Positions 1 through 11,009 of a stretch of DNA of 64,000 nt are shown here, one piece after another. This DNA is from Todiramphus chloris collaris (Eukaryota; Chordata; Aves; Coraciiformes; Alcedinidae). The notes under the pieces were generated by a model that was not told the DNA's origin, did not search any database, and was given only the letters and a program-made list of their open reading frames with translations. The stretch covers positions 1,143,215 through 1,207,214 of the forward strand of contig JANVCC010000013.1 in NCBI GenBank assembly GCA_025345505.1, read 5' to 3'. Position 1 is the stretch's first letter, and each line of letters starts with the position of its first letter. The translations under genes and the position numbers were made by a program.

Positions 1-1761
1 GAAGGAAGAGGATGTTAAGCACACTGTGGAGGAAAGGGTGGGAGGGTAAACAAAAAGAACAGAAAAATCAGAACTAGGTAGATAAATACAGTCTAATGGA
101 AATAGGACAAGTGCTCTTATTACATTAGTTTGTGGTTTCAGAGGTCTAGTCTCTGGACGTGAATCCAGAGTTTCAGTATCTTCCTTAAGCATGATCCAGT
201 ATTTATTTGGTCATCTAGCATGAGTAGCCAAGAATGCTTTGGCATTCCCCCAGAAGCTGGATGCTCAAATGCCAACTAGCAGATAAAGAATGAGCAGCTG
301 AAGCTATAGCCAGCTGGAGGTTCTGCTTCACACAGTCACCGTAAACACACTGCAGTCCTGTGTTGGTATTTAGCTGCTCTGATATGGCATCACATCTGAT
401 GCTTAAAATTCATTTAAATATCAATGATCTTCAAATTCTGCAATCACCATTCTGCACTTCAGTCATTTCCATCTGTATATCAGGTAATGATGGGTTGATC
501 CTTAAAACCCCTTAAAAGGCATGTTAGAATCAGGTGTGCATCTTGCCTGTTCAAGTCATGCCCAAGCCACTCACTGGTTAGTTAACAACATGTCATGAAT
601 CAACTCAGTGCAGAAGTACTGTATTTAAGGAATTTGTTTTGACAAACCAAAGCAGCTTGCTCGTGTGTTTTTTCCAAGTCGAGAGCAGAATTACACTGAC
701 AGCAGCCATGACAGGATTTCTCTGACCCATTAAGGTTATATGATGTGTCAGTTTATACATGCAGCTGCAGCATGCTGACCACAGCTGGCCTCTCTACTGG
801 CTCAGGAAACAGTGCAACCACATGAGCAACCATCAGTCTGTGGGCATGCAACTTTTTTTTGGCAAAGCATCTCAGAGAAAGTCCAAGCAGGAGTTTTGTT
901 TTGTTTTGTTTTGTTTTTCCCCAGCATACTTCATTAGCTGCTTGGTCAGTCAAAGCAGCAAAGTAATTTCTCTGAACATTTGGGTTTTTTAGGGTGTGGG
1001 GGGAATCAATAAGACCTAGTCAGCCTCGTTTTGTTATTTGTGTTCGTGCCTGGCTGCTGCTGGATGCAACACCTCGCTTTGTCTGGAAAGTGAGCCAGTG
1101 CTCTGAACACATTACTCACAGGCTGCAGCTCCCGGCAAAGTCACCTTCATGACATGTGGGGAACACCGCACAGTGACTACAGCTTATGAGGGAACTCTGC
1201 AAAACCAAGTAGGGCAAGATACTATTCGTGTATAAACCCACTACCTGCACAGTGGCACATAACTGAGCCCTGTTACTTTTAAGGATGAGAAGGGCCATTA
1301 CAGCCCTTTGATTTGATTTTGATAACAAAAAAAATATGACAAGAGGCCAACTTTTCCCTACTGAGACTACTTTGTCCCTATGCTCCTCCTACAATCAAAG
1401 GAGCAGAAGGCTCCTGTAGATGGCTATTGAGAAGACTATCTCAGGCTCCTCTAGTATCCAGCTTAATGTGCGAATGCTTTTGGTGTTCAAGTCACAACTT
1501 CAGAGTGACCTTCTGGTGTCTTCTCCAAATGTTTCTCAGACCAGTAAGCTGTAACTCTGCTTCTAAGAACTGAGTAGGTTATGGCAGGTTGTGTTTGATC
1601 AAACAATTTAAAGAAATAACAGGAACCATATAATAAGGACTTCAGACCTTAGTATCATTTTTCATGCCAGACTCACCAAGACTCAGACAGGATTTCTCTT
1701 GGAACTGTAAGAAAACAAACCACAAGGAAACATAATTTGGTCTGTTTATACTATATCACTC
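1..1761. other. non-coding flank downstream of ASMT
   Basis: No recognisable exon, RNA gene or mobile element was found. Open frames here are short, lack splice context and carry no family signature. A short TTTTG-type run lies near 895-916. The stretch lies downstream of the ASMT 3' end (minus strand) and is best treated as intergenic. Confidence 0.6.
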
Positions 1762-1766
1762 CCCAG

Positions 1767-2308
1767 TGAGGCAGTTTGACCTTGGATGAATGCCAGGTGC
1801 CCACCAAGCCACTCTATCCCTTCCTCCCCTCCTCTCATCTGGACCAGGGGGCAGAAAATAAGATTAAATTCATGGGATAAAACAAAAGCAGTTCAATGAA
1901 GAAGCAAAGCAATGCCACGTGCAGAAGCAAAAGAAAACAAAGATTTATTCTCTACTTCCCATCAGCAGGTGGGAATGTCTGGTCCATTCTAGGAATCAGG
2001 GCTCCAAATGTGTAGTGGTTGCTCCATAGGACAAGCCAATACCCTCCACACACACCTTTTCCTAGCTTTTATAGTTCAGCTGACATCATAAAGTATGGAA
2101 TATCCCTTTGGTCAGCTGTCCCAGTTGTGTCCACTCCCAAAATCTTGTCCATCCCATTGGAAGGAGAATGTTGAAAAACAGCCTTGGTGCTGAATGAACT
2201 CTGCCCAGCAGCAGCCACAACACAGGTGTGTTATCAGCACCTTTCCAGCACAGCACTGGGAGGGCTGCTATGGGGAAAATTAACTCCAGCTCAGTGAGAA
2301 CAAACACA
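1767..2308 (-). mobile_element. solo ERV LTR (542 bp) with CCCAG target duplication
   Basis: Read on the minus strand, the element begins TGTGTTTGTTCTC at 2308 and ends at 1767 in a degenerate CA terminus. It carries a TATA box (CTATAAAAG, 2074-2066) and, about 120 bases on, a poly(A) signal AATAAA (1949-1944), so U3, R and U5 are in order. The five bases CCCAG lie immediately outside both ends (1762-1766 and 2309-2313), as expected of a target-site duplication made by an integrase. No internal retroviral genes are present, so this is a solo LTR left by recombination. It resembles avian ERV LTRs with the GAGTTAATTTTCCCCATAGC-type U3; I do not assign a named family. Confidence 0.85.
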
Positions 2309-2354
2309 CCCAGGAATAATAATTCCAGTAATAGAGCTCAGTAAAAGGATTAGT

Positions 2355-2360
2355 TTTATT
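2355..2360 (-). terminator. ASMT: candidate ASMT poly(A) signal
   Basis: AATAAA on the minus strand (TTTATT on plus), 366 bases beyond the ASMT stop codon and just before the downstream LTR. I saw no AATAAA between the stop and this site, so it is the first good candidate for 3' end formation. It is inferred from the hexamer only. Confidence 0.45.
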
Positions 2361-2725
2361 TTACAGGGATTCAAGTACAAATTCAGCTTTGATTTTGTCA
2401 GATATGCTGTTAGAATGGGAAAGAATGAAAAAAAAAAAAAAAGAAGAAGACACACTGCACATTTCTTTTATGCATTTTTTTCTTGTGGAACAGTTGTTGA
2501 TTTTTTTTTCTCCCTCACAGATCCAAAGGCAAGCACTAGTCAGGTTGCCAGACTTGCAAGCCATGAATGCTCAGGATCTATCATTAGTGATTTTCTTGAC
2601 AATGCATCAGCTTATAAAAAAGTTGTCTGCCTTAGCTAAAAGCAAAGTTGATGATTCCCCTTTAAGAATAGAATATTGCATTTCCCCACTTATTCTACCT
2701 TGTTAGGTAAATAAAAGAGGTACTA

Positions 2726-2937
2726 TTATTTCCTTCCTAAAACAGCATCATAGAGTTTTCCAGTTCTCTTGACTTGAATTTCTCCAAAGCCAGCTGCTTC
2801 AAGGAGCTTGCTGTACTCTGCTGCTGTTCGCTCCTTCCCTTCTGTTTGGACCAACATATTCATTGAATACAGTTGAGTTTCTAAAGGCCCACTTTTATCT
2901 TCATTCAGAAGTGATTCAGCCAGCAGCACTCCACCAC
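2726..2937 (-). CDS. ASMT: ASMT coding exon 8 (residues 277-346)
   Basis: Acceptor CAACTAG precedes 2937. The exon encodes [17 protein letters not shown], the [16 protein letters not shown] segment with catalytic E312, and the C-terminus [13 protein letters not shown] before TAA at 2728-2726. Confidence 0.96.
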
Positions 2938-5900
2938 CTAGTTGAATAAAGAGAAATAAAATACACACTGTGCTCTCAGAAAGTGAGATGGTTTTCAGCT
3001 GTTACTAGGCCAGATCCTAACCTTTAGTTTCAGGAAGCAGCAGCCTCTACATTAAGTCATATTTCAGCATTACAGAAGATAGCAAAAGACCAAAAGCATC
3101 AAAGCCTGTCTCTGCTTGGCTACATAGGTACTGATGTAGCAGGGCTGAAAGGAATGTTATAGCTGAGATAGAAATTTCCCATTTCCCCTAGTTGAAATCT
3201 ACAGGAGCTTACTGGTTTTCCTGAGAACCTGGCTCTGCTGGCAGTGTTTTCAAAGCTCAGAGGGTTTGATATGATGCTTAATGGGTTTTTTACTATGATG
3301 AATACACATATCTAAACTATACCCAAAATCCCCAATCCTTACACCTAACTGCCTTGAAAAAGGAGTCCCTGCAGAGAAGAAGACTAAAACTGGGAGCCAG
3401 ATAAGGAGGACTTAGACCAGACCCTGTTTGGTTCATCTGCACATGGCTGGCTTTGGAAAGCAAAAGACAATAAAGAAAACTCTGTGCTGAAACTCTGACA
3501 CCTAAATTGAGTACCAAGACTGGTGTACTTCATGTTACTGATAGGAGAGTCTCTCTACCCTTCAAAAGCTCACACTCACCAGGTTTGCAAGCCTTGTAGA
3601 CTTTTGCCAGCAGTTGCCTGCATTTGTCATCATCCCAATCGTGTAGTATCTTGGATAAAATATACAAATCAGCTTCTGGAATTGAATTGTTAAAGAAGTC
3701 TCCTGTAAAGCAAGAATAAATGTGTCACATAACCCCCCCAAAACACAGAGGGCAGAGCTAAGCAAATATTCTCAGTTCTGTCCACTTTTAAAGACTCTGG
3801 GATTGCCATGTCCATTACCCACATCAAACTGTTACCAGGTAAAAATCCTCCATGGCACTGCATAAGGGATTTTATTCTTGTTCAGTCTCACCCTATCAGA
3901 GAATCACAGAATTGTCATGGTTGTTGTCCAAGATCACTGTGTCTAAACATCAACAACAAGACAAACAAAACCCCAAAACAAACCAACCACCTCACCATCC
4001 CTCTAGAGCATGTTCTGAAGTGCTTTATCTACATGGTTTTTTTAATACCTCCAGGGATGGTGATTTCATCCCCTCCCTGGGCAGCCCGTAAGATCTGAAA
4101 AGAGCAGCAGCTCATCTGAAACAGCTTTTGATGCACAGAAAAGCATTTGAGTCTGTTTTCTCTAATGGCAGGAATTCAGATTCATAAAGCATTAAGGAGA
4201 GGAGATGGTTTCTCATGGTTTCTGTCATGGAAAAAAAGGAAATAATTTTCCCTTGTCTAAGCAATTGCACAAAGATCTTTAGTAACCACAGAGCTACATT
4301 GTAAAAAATCCAAACAAAAAAAAACCTCCAAATTTTTTGAAAGTTTTTTTAAGAACTCTTGTTCTGAAGAAATGAAATGGTTCTCTTCAGGAGCAAAGAG
4401 CTTCAGGGCTGCTAAATAACCAAGTCGAGCCTCTGATAGAAGGTAGCGGATTGCACAAATGGGACAGGCCTGTGGTAGCAATGAACTGCAGACTCAGGCT
4501 GCAGAGGCTGGGACACTCTGCACACAGAGGGGGCAGCTGGAGACCTGAGCCTCCAGTATGGTACCTCTGAGCAGAGACAAGGGGTTCAGGAGCAACAGCT
4601 GTGACAGCACTACACTGCTGTCTGCACCTACCCGCATGGAAAGTGATCCGATGCTCCTCAGGGGGAATAAATTGCTCTCTGGCCACTTGCACGACTTCTG
4701 GCAGGTCGTAAATTGTGACTGTGGAATTTGGATACAAAGAAACACACTCCCGGGCCAAAGCTCCTCCACCTCCTTTGGGAAAAGTGAAAGAAGGTCAGCA
4801 CTGACACAAAACCAACTTCTTCAGTAACAACCTCATGAAGAGATGCAGGTGATGGTGCATTCAACCTCACGGAAGCTGGCAAAGAACTCCCCACGTGTTG
4901 CTGAAAGGGAAGAGGAGGAGCAGGAAAGGCAATGGTTTCCATTTGCTCCACAAGAATCTGCAGGTCTCCTAGCACCCAGGTCTATGGAGTTATCCCCAGT
5001 CCTTACAGCTCTTTATGCAACCCATCAGCCAGACCCAGCTGTGGATGCTGGAAGGTAGGAAATGAAAAACAGAGCCACTGAACCAGGAGCTAGGGAAGCA
5101 GTGATGGAGCCCAAAAGGGAGTCTGACCCACAGATCACTGAAAAATTGGATCACTTCCATTGGAAGAGACCTTTCAGATCATTAACTCCAATCACCAAAC
5201 AAGCACTACCAAGTCACCACTAAACCATGTCCCTCAGCACCACATCTATACGTCTTTTAAATACCTCTAGGCATGGTGACTTCACCTGCCCAGTCAGAGT
5301 GGCCTCTTCCAGTGATTTACAGCCCTTTTTTTTTCCTAATATCCAAGCTAAACCTCCCCTGGCAGAACTTGAGGCCATTTCCTCCTCTCATCCTATCACT
5401 TGTTACTTGGAGGAAGAGACCGACCCCCACCTCACTACAACCTCCGTTCAGGTAGTTTTAGAAAGTGATAAACTGACGGATTTAGAAAGTGAAAAGGCCT
5501 CCTTTTCTCCAGGCTAAAAACTCCTGTTCCCTCAGTCACTCTTCGCAAGACTTGTGCTCCAGACTCTTCACCAGCCTTCTTGCTCTTCTTTGGACATGCC
5601 CCAGCACCTCAGCGCTGGCAGCACTGTCTGGCAGTACTCAGCAGCACTGGGACAGTAGGGCACTGCAGGGTAAGAGGCTGCTGACAGTATCTCAACAACA
5701 CTGACTGAAGGGGAGGAGGAAAAGAGTCTAGCACCAGAAGAATGAATCGAGCAAAGCATGAAAAAATGCCAGAGCTGCCACATACACAAGGATGGGCCAA
5801 TACTCAAATGAGACGCTGCAGAGACAGCATTCAGCTTCTTAATGTTCTCACCCCTCTCACACTTCTCTTTTTAACACAACCTAATCAGTGAAATGTCCCT

Positions 5901-8900
5901 TCTATGTCTGAGGTATGTCCTGCTTTCCATTGCTGTACCCATCATATAACATAGGAGTTCTTTTTCTTTCCAGAGCTTGTTAAAAGAAGACAGTTCAGAG
6001 GCTTCTTAAAGATCTACTGACACTCACCTCCTAGGTCATAGACCTGAGTGAAAGAGGAAAGGTCAAAAGCAGCAAGAACATCTCTGCCACAGATACTCCA
6101 TATTGAGTTCTGTCCAGCCATGAATTTCAGCATTTCTTCTTCTGATCTAGTAGTGCAAACAGACACAGCACATAAAAAAAGGTAACTTATAACATCCTTG
6201 GTAATTCCTATCGTAACTGTTATTACAAGTTTTAGTTTAAATACTATTCTCTGTTTTTATTGACCCAGAATACATCTTTTTTCCGTATAAGACTACCTCA
6301 AGTCTTACTGTAGCAGAAGGGTACAGCTATAGATTTGTACATTTAAATAGGGAATAAATATAAATAGTGCAGTCAAACAGTGTTATGCTGCTAATTCTCA
6401 GGCTTACAAAGGAGATTTTTTTCCCTTCAACAACCATTGCCTCTTTGCCGAGACTTCTGATAAGTTTTTCACAGTAGGGAATTATTTATCAGAGAGTGTC
6501 CTGGTAGTGGATATTGTTGAGGAAGGAAGATGCTGCATGATGGTTCAGGTGAGTTGGATTCTCACATCATCTGATTTACTTGTTCTGAGCCATAATTAAA
6601 AACATTAATTTTATCTACAATAAGAAGAATAACATCTCTATAAATACACTAAGATTACCTGTACATTGCTCCAAACGGGTCTTTAGATGAAATGCCAAAA
6701 GCTCTTTCATATTGGTTTCTTCCTTCTCTAAAATAACAACCAAGAAAAGGCAAATGTGTGTGGATTTCTTTCTTTTACCCCAAGCACAGCTCAGAGCTAT
6801 AGTTTCAGCTAATTCATCACAGTGGAATGTACTCAACTTTGTACAGAATATATGCCAGCCTGATTGTAATGGCTGTAAAGGCACCCTCATTTCCCACTAT
6901 AAAATATACTGATATATTTCTCAGTCCTTCACAAGAATGATGGGTTCTTTTCAAGTCCAGGTTGGATGGCGTTTTGAGAAACATGATTTAGTGGAAGGTG
7001 TCCCTGCCCATGACCAGGGGGGTGGAACTAGATGATCTTTAAGGTCCCGTCCAACCCAAACCATTCCGTTATTTATGGGAACACATCTCAAGTAAAGGTA
7101 TGAGACCAGTGTAGTCACCACCATCACACACACCACGTTTTGATCATCAGTTGCAGATTGGAACAAGTGATACTCCAACACGATATTAAACCACTCCTAT
7201 ACCTTTGCAACAGAACTATCCTTAGCCATCATTAGTCATCATCTACTTTGTTGATGCCTCCTCAGGTAAGAGACATTGTAATGATCAAGTGCTTTCCTGA
7301 AGGTCTAACACATGGAAATCTGATTCCCATATCATCTCCACCATCAGAAGGAAAAGGAAAACAAGAACATATACAAAGGGAAAACAAGAAAAACCAAGAA
7401 CACATATAGGCTAACAGATGAAATGATCTGTTGCTTTTTCATTTGGAGAAGCAACCAACATCTTCATTGTTCTTTTCAACAGAAACACCACTTGGAACAG
7501 ACACACATATGCTGCAAAACAGTCTGCAACAGAGAGCGCACAATGTTCCTTACCTCACAGCATCAGCCAGGTAGTGCCAGCACAAGTAGACTGTATTTGA
7601 GTAATACATCATAATATGATACTGAGACTTGGGACTTGATTTTGTAAGGTAGATATTGGAAATTTCTGTGTTTCTGTAGAGGGCTAAAGGGTGAAATATA
7701 CATATTTACTAACATGTATGATATGCCACATTGCCAAGACCATTGTACAGCATGGTATTTGTCACCAGAAGACGTCTATATGACCAAAGACGCAACCACA
7801 TTTCTTCTACAATCAGACCTGCCACTGCAATGAGCAGTGAGTGAGGGCTGCTGACAGGTGTGTTGCCCCATTCAATGTGAGTGAACACTATCTACCTACA
7901 CTTACTCCAGCACAAAACATTTGTTTCAAGAACAGCTAGAGGACTGCCTTACAAGTGGCATCATTTACCTATAGGCTTCTGCTATCAGAGGAAGCTTTGG
8001 GTATGTCCATTTTAAATGAGAAGCCCTTGCAGATGAGCCTTTTTTTTTGATCAACAAGGTCAGCAAGTGGGAGACAAGTCCCCAGAAATGCCAGCCACAC
8101 CTACCCTCTCTTGGTTCCTTAGGGCAGGACCTTCTGAAGACAGATGAATGCCTAAAGCACCCACAGAAATTTCCCCCACTGCCTGCAATGTGTCTGCAAT
8201 GGCATCATTCACCCATGGGACTGGCACAGAAAAGGAATATAAAAGATAATCCTGCTCTCCCTAAACGCATTGGGTAAGTACGGTAAACCCTATAGCAGGG
8301 CAAGGCAACACAAGCCAGAGCAGGGGACAGAACTTGGAAGATTCTGTCTAGTCCTGAGCAGCTGTCTGATGGTCACAGATCCCTTCTGACCATGTGGACT
8401 CAACATCTCTGATGCAAAGGCAAATCTACATTACCTCTCAGGTCAGACTAGCAAAATAACAAAATACTTCATATGATGGTAAAACCCCAAAGAAAAAGGA
8501 AATGTGTTTTTAAATCATGCTGTTGTCCATGAATCCTGGAATTTTGTTTTAAGGTTTAAAATCATGCCCACAACTCAGAGAAACTGAATTATCTTATACA
8601 AGGTCACCTGAAGGCTGTTGCACAAATAAGTCTAGGAATATAGAACCCTTCACCTGGGCTTTACTTTACAACTTTAATCATGCTGACATTTGCTGTTTCT
8701 CCTTCAGCTGAGGAGGGGATGGTGGTCCCAAGTGATTCTCTCCTCCTTCCAGCTACCGTAACTGGCCTAGCACTACATATCACCTCTACTCACATACCTT
8801 GCCTCACTTTCAAAAGCATCAGAGTTTTAAGCTTTTTAGTTTCTTCTCCTTCTTCTGCCTTTATTACCTCCTTCTTGTGTCAGCTCTACTGCCAAGAGCT

Positions 8901-10907
8901 TCAATCCCACACAGGCATCCAGAAGTCGTTCCATCCCTGTGGTGCTGGTACCCAACTGTGCAGCAATGGCATCTGAAGACAGAGGCTCTCCTGACTCCAG
9001 CAGAAGATCAAACACCCCCAACTCACAGGCAGTGAACATAACCTGCAGGTAGGGAAAGGTAGGAGTGAGGGATCAGGTAAAAGCACCAAATCTACTGCAT
9101 TTCTAAAGTTTCCGTGTCAGGGAAATTATACATATATTATTATACATTATAAATATATAATTTTTTTTTCATGCAAAGTTATATTTCATATAAACAAGTC
9201 CACTGATCAGACTGAGGTTTCTCTGAACACCAGTACTACCATGCAGTGCTTATAGTGCACCTTCATTCATTTCCTCTTTTTTTTCTGGTGAGGCCAGACA
9301 ATGTTTTTGGCTCACAAAGGTTCACATTTAGAGACCAGGTTTTGGGTGTGAATGTTCCTGCCTCTTCCTTAGTTTCAGAGCACATTCTCTTGCTTACTGC
9401 CTGGAGAGCACAGAGGCAAGACTGTGTGGTGGTGGGTTTTCCTGTTGTTTTTGTTCTTGAACTAAGGATCTAATGTATGCTCCAGTGAACTCCGGAGTAG
9501 CTTGCAAAAAGGAGTAATATCCCACGCTGTGGACCCTATTTTCAGGGAATAATGTGCATGATTACAGCAGGAGGTTCCTCTCAGCCAAAAGGACTTCCTT
9601 ATTGATGCCAGAAGAATTACCCTGTCTTTTTATAGGGAAGCTGTGTAACATCACCAGGAACAGCTCTCAACCTTCAAAGAGATGTATGTAACCATATATT
9701 AAAAAAACCCACATTCTCCTTTAGCTGTACACAGTTAAGTTTACAAGTCTTAGCCTATTTCTCTGGCCACACAAACATTTCCTAAAACATTAACAAAGGC
9801 ATCAACTCAATTGACTTCCTGTATCTACAATGGTTTTCTAAAGTTCATGGGAATCTCCTTTTACCCTTAGTAAGAATACGATTTAACCAAATCTGAGCTA
9901 GTCTCTCAAAAACATAGTTCCAGTGTTAATTTGGACACTCCTTTTTCTCACGAAGCAAAAGGGTTTTTCATTAACAGTTTTTCCTCTTCTTATTTTCAGC
10001 TTTGCCTTTCAGGAGCCTTAGGATGCAGCAGCATTTGCACAACCTAAACATTCCTTCCATTTCCATGTTGGCCAGAGGTGCAGCAAGGGACAGTAGGAAA
10101 GGTAACTAAATAGTAAATGAGGAAAAAAATCTCAGACTGCACTGGATATTATAATTTTATGACAATGTCCTTACACAGGCAAATAACATTGGTAAACAAT
10201 AAGGAAACTGAAACTACTGCTTCTACCTTTGTGCCTTAATCAAATGTTTTTTGGAAAAAAAGTGATAATTTGGAGTCTTTCTTCCACCTGAAAAGAAGCA
10301 ATACAGAGAAGTTTTCAAGGTCAGCCTTCTGCATAGTAGATACATAATAATACATGGGAGAGGGAAGGACATTCTTTGAGAAGATATTTGAAAAAGTCTT
10401 GTTCTTTGAGTGGTTTAACAGGGAGGGAAAAAGGCAATTCAAGGCAGTTCTCAGTTTCTCAGACTCCAAAAATAAAAAGTAGGAAGTCATCTCACCACTG
10501 AAGGAACCTTCCACATTTGAGGCAGTCAGACAGCAAGGCCTCAGCTATAAACTCGGGTGTTTTTTATAGTCTCATGCAGAGACAAGGTCTGCTCATCCAA
10601 GCCAATAAAATCCAGAAAGGTCTCAATAAATGGTAAGTCTATCCTGAGTGGTCAGGTCACTTTAAAATATTTCTTCTTTTCAAATTTCCTTCCTGTCTAG
10701 ATGAGCAGACAGGATGCTTTCATATGGCATGCTTTTCATTCCCAAGACTTAGATTCAGAAGCTAAAATGAGATCCTTGAATTTTTCCATCTGCATACTCT
10801 TAGACATCTATCCAAGACTGAGTTATATTTCTTACCTTTGAGATTAAAAATCCATTGTTGTATTGCAAGATGATTTGAGGATAGTCAAGGTCTCCCGTGG
10901 AACTCAT
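2726..10907 (-). CDS. ASMT: acetylserotonin O-methyltransferase, complete 8-exon gene
   Basis: Transfers a methyl group from S-adenosylmethionine to N-acetylserotonin, giving melatonin; a cytosolic enzyme of pineal and retina. Coding exons (minus strand): 10907-10836, 9042-8868, 7683-7554, 6727-6659, 6146-6028, 4772-4632, 3702-3580, 2937-2726. All introns are GT-AG, all joins keep phase, and the sum is 1041 bases, giving 346 residues plus TAA, the length known for bird ASMT. Residues about 10-95 form the helical dimerisation domain ([16 protein letters not shown]). DLGGGGGA at 186-193 is the SAM-binding loop. H256-D257 ([10 protein letters not shown]) and E312 (QTEGKER) match the catalytic His, Asp and Glu of the human enzyme. 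The protein ends YDAVLGRK. No frameshift or stop is seen, so the gene looks functional. ASMTL is excluded because no Maf-like domain is fused. Introns hold three CR1 fragments; intron 1 (9043-10835) has no recognised element. Confidence 0.96.
3580..3702 (-). CDS. ASMT: ASMT coding exon 7 (residues 236-277)
   Basis: Acceptor TTTACAG and donor GTGAGTG bound 123 bases encoding [20 protein letters not shown] then [18 protein letters not shown]. It contains catalytic H256 and D257. It is too broken up in single frames to appear as one long ORF and was found by reading across the splice sites. Confidence 0.95.
3895..4102 (-). mobile_element. CR1 3' fragment in ASMT intron 6
   Basis: In plus orientation it reads as the complement of a CR1 tail: GAATCACAGAATTGTCATGG at the left, then a low-complexity AACA-rich patch, then TACCTCCAGGGATGGTGATT and CCCTGGGCAGCC, the usual CR1 3' UTR motif. 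It is old and diverged, in the same orientation as ASMT. Confidence 0.7.
4632..4772 (-). CDS. ASMT: ASMT coding exon 6 (residues 189-236)
   Basis: Acceptor CCCAAAG precedes 4772. The exon completes the five-glycine SAM loop and encodes [20 protein letters not shown] and [11 protein letters not shown], the nucleotide-binding half of the Rossmann-like fold. The D of IYDLP is the usual ribose-contacting acid in this family. Donor GTAGGTG at 4631. Confidence 0.95.
5135..5660 (-). mobile_element. CR1 fragment in ASMT intron 5
   Basis: The complement shows the CR1 C-terminal ORF2 and 3' UTR: CTCTTCTTTGGACATGCCCC, TTTTCTCCAGGCTAAAA, GCTAAACCTCCCCTGGCA and ACCTCTAGGCATGGTGACTT. It is 5'-truncated and diverged, in the same orientation as ASMT. 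Boundaries are approximate. Confidence 0.75.
6028..6146 (-). CDS. ASMT: ASMT coding exon 5 (residues 149-189)
   Basis: Acceptor CTACTAG precedes 6146. The exon encodes [16 protein letters not shown] and continues to QVYDLG, entering the glycine-rich SAM loop. The donor is GGAG|GTGAGTG at 6028/6027, and the loop is completed by the next exon. Confidence 0.95.
6659..6727 (-). CDS. ASMT: ASMT coding exon 4 (residues 126-149)
   Basis: A 69-base exon between acceptor TTTTAG and donor GTAATC, encoding [16 protein letters not shown] and PFGAMYR. Both junctions split an AG|A arginine codon, so exon 4 is a multiple of three and could be skipped without a frameshift. Confidence 0.93.
6945..7078 (+). 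mobile_element. CR1 3' tail in ASMT intron 3
   Basis: A short CR1 tail: CAAGTCCAGGTTGGATGG, GGTGTCCCTGCCCATGACCA, GGAACTAGATGATCTTTAAG and CCAACCCAAACCATTCCG. It is antisense to ASMT and opposite to the two other CR1 pieces in this gene. Confidence 0.85.
7554..7683 (-). CDS. ASMT: ASMT coding exon 3 (residues 83-126)
   Basis: Acceptor TTTAG precedes 7683. The first codons restore A-L-Y-R-N-T-E across the junction; a second AG ten bases inside would lose ALYR, so 7683 is preferred. The exon encodes [20 protein letters not shown] and the WHYLADAVR segment, and ends at donor GTAAGG (7553). Confidence 0.93.
8868..9042 (-). CDS. ASMT: ASMT coding exon 2 (residues 25-83)
   Basis: The acceptor is CTGCAG before 9042. 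The exon encodes [18 protein letters not shown] and onward through [19 protein letters not shown], which is the winged-helix dimerisation part. It ends GAAGGAG before donor GTAATA (8867). The first G of codon 83 is split to the next exon. Confidence 0.95.
10836..10907 (-). CDS. ASMT: ASMT coding exon 1 (residues 1-24)
   Basis: Starts at ATG (10907-10905) with A at -3, and reads [13 protein letters not shown] and so on to GFLISK. It ends in phase at donor GTAAG (10835 down). The N-terminus matches the family pattern of acidic residues followed by DYPQII.QY.NGFL.SK. Further non-coding 5' exons cannot be excluded. Confidence 0.93.
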
Positions 10908-10982
10908 CTTTCTGGACTGAGGCACAGATTCTCTGGTCCTCTTAGTTTAAATAAGCTTCTTTCCACCAGGCACAGAGCACAC

Positions 10983-11001
10983 CAGCTGATCCACTTAATC
11001 T
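10983..11001 (-). promoter_or_regulatory. E-box plus OTX/CRX-type TAATCT site upstream of ASMT
   Basis: CAGCTG (10983-10988) and TAATCT (10996-11001) lie within 20 bases, about 75-95 bases upstream of the ASMT start codon. OTX2/CRX sites of the TAATCC/T type control pineal and retinal genes including bird ASMT, so the pair is a plausible part of the proximal promoter. Both motifs are short and the transcription start is not known from sequence. A TATA-like TTATTTAAA (10953-10945) is only about 40 bases from the ATG. Confidence 0.3.
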
Positions 11002-11009
11002 TATTGCTT

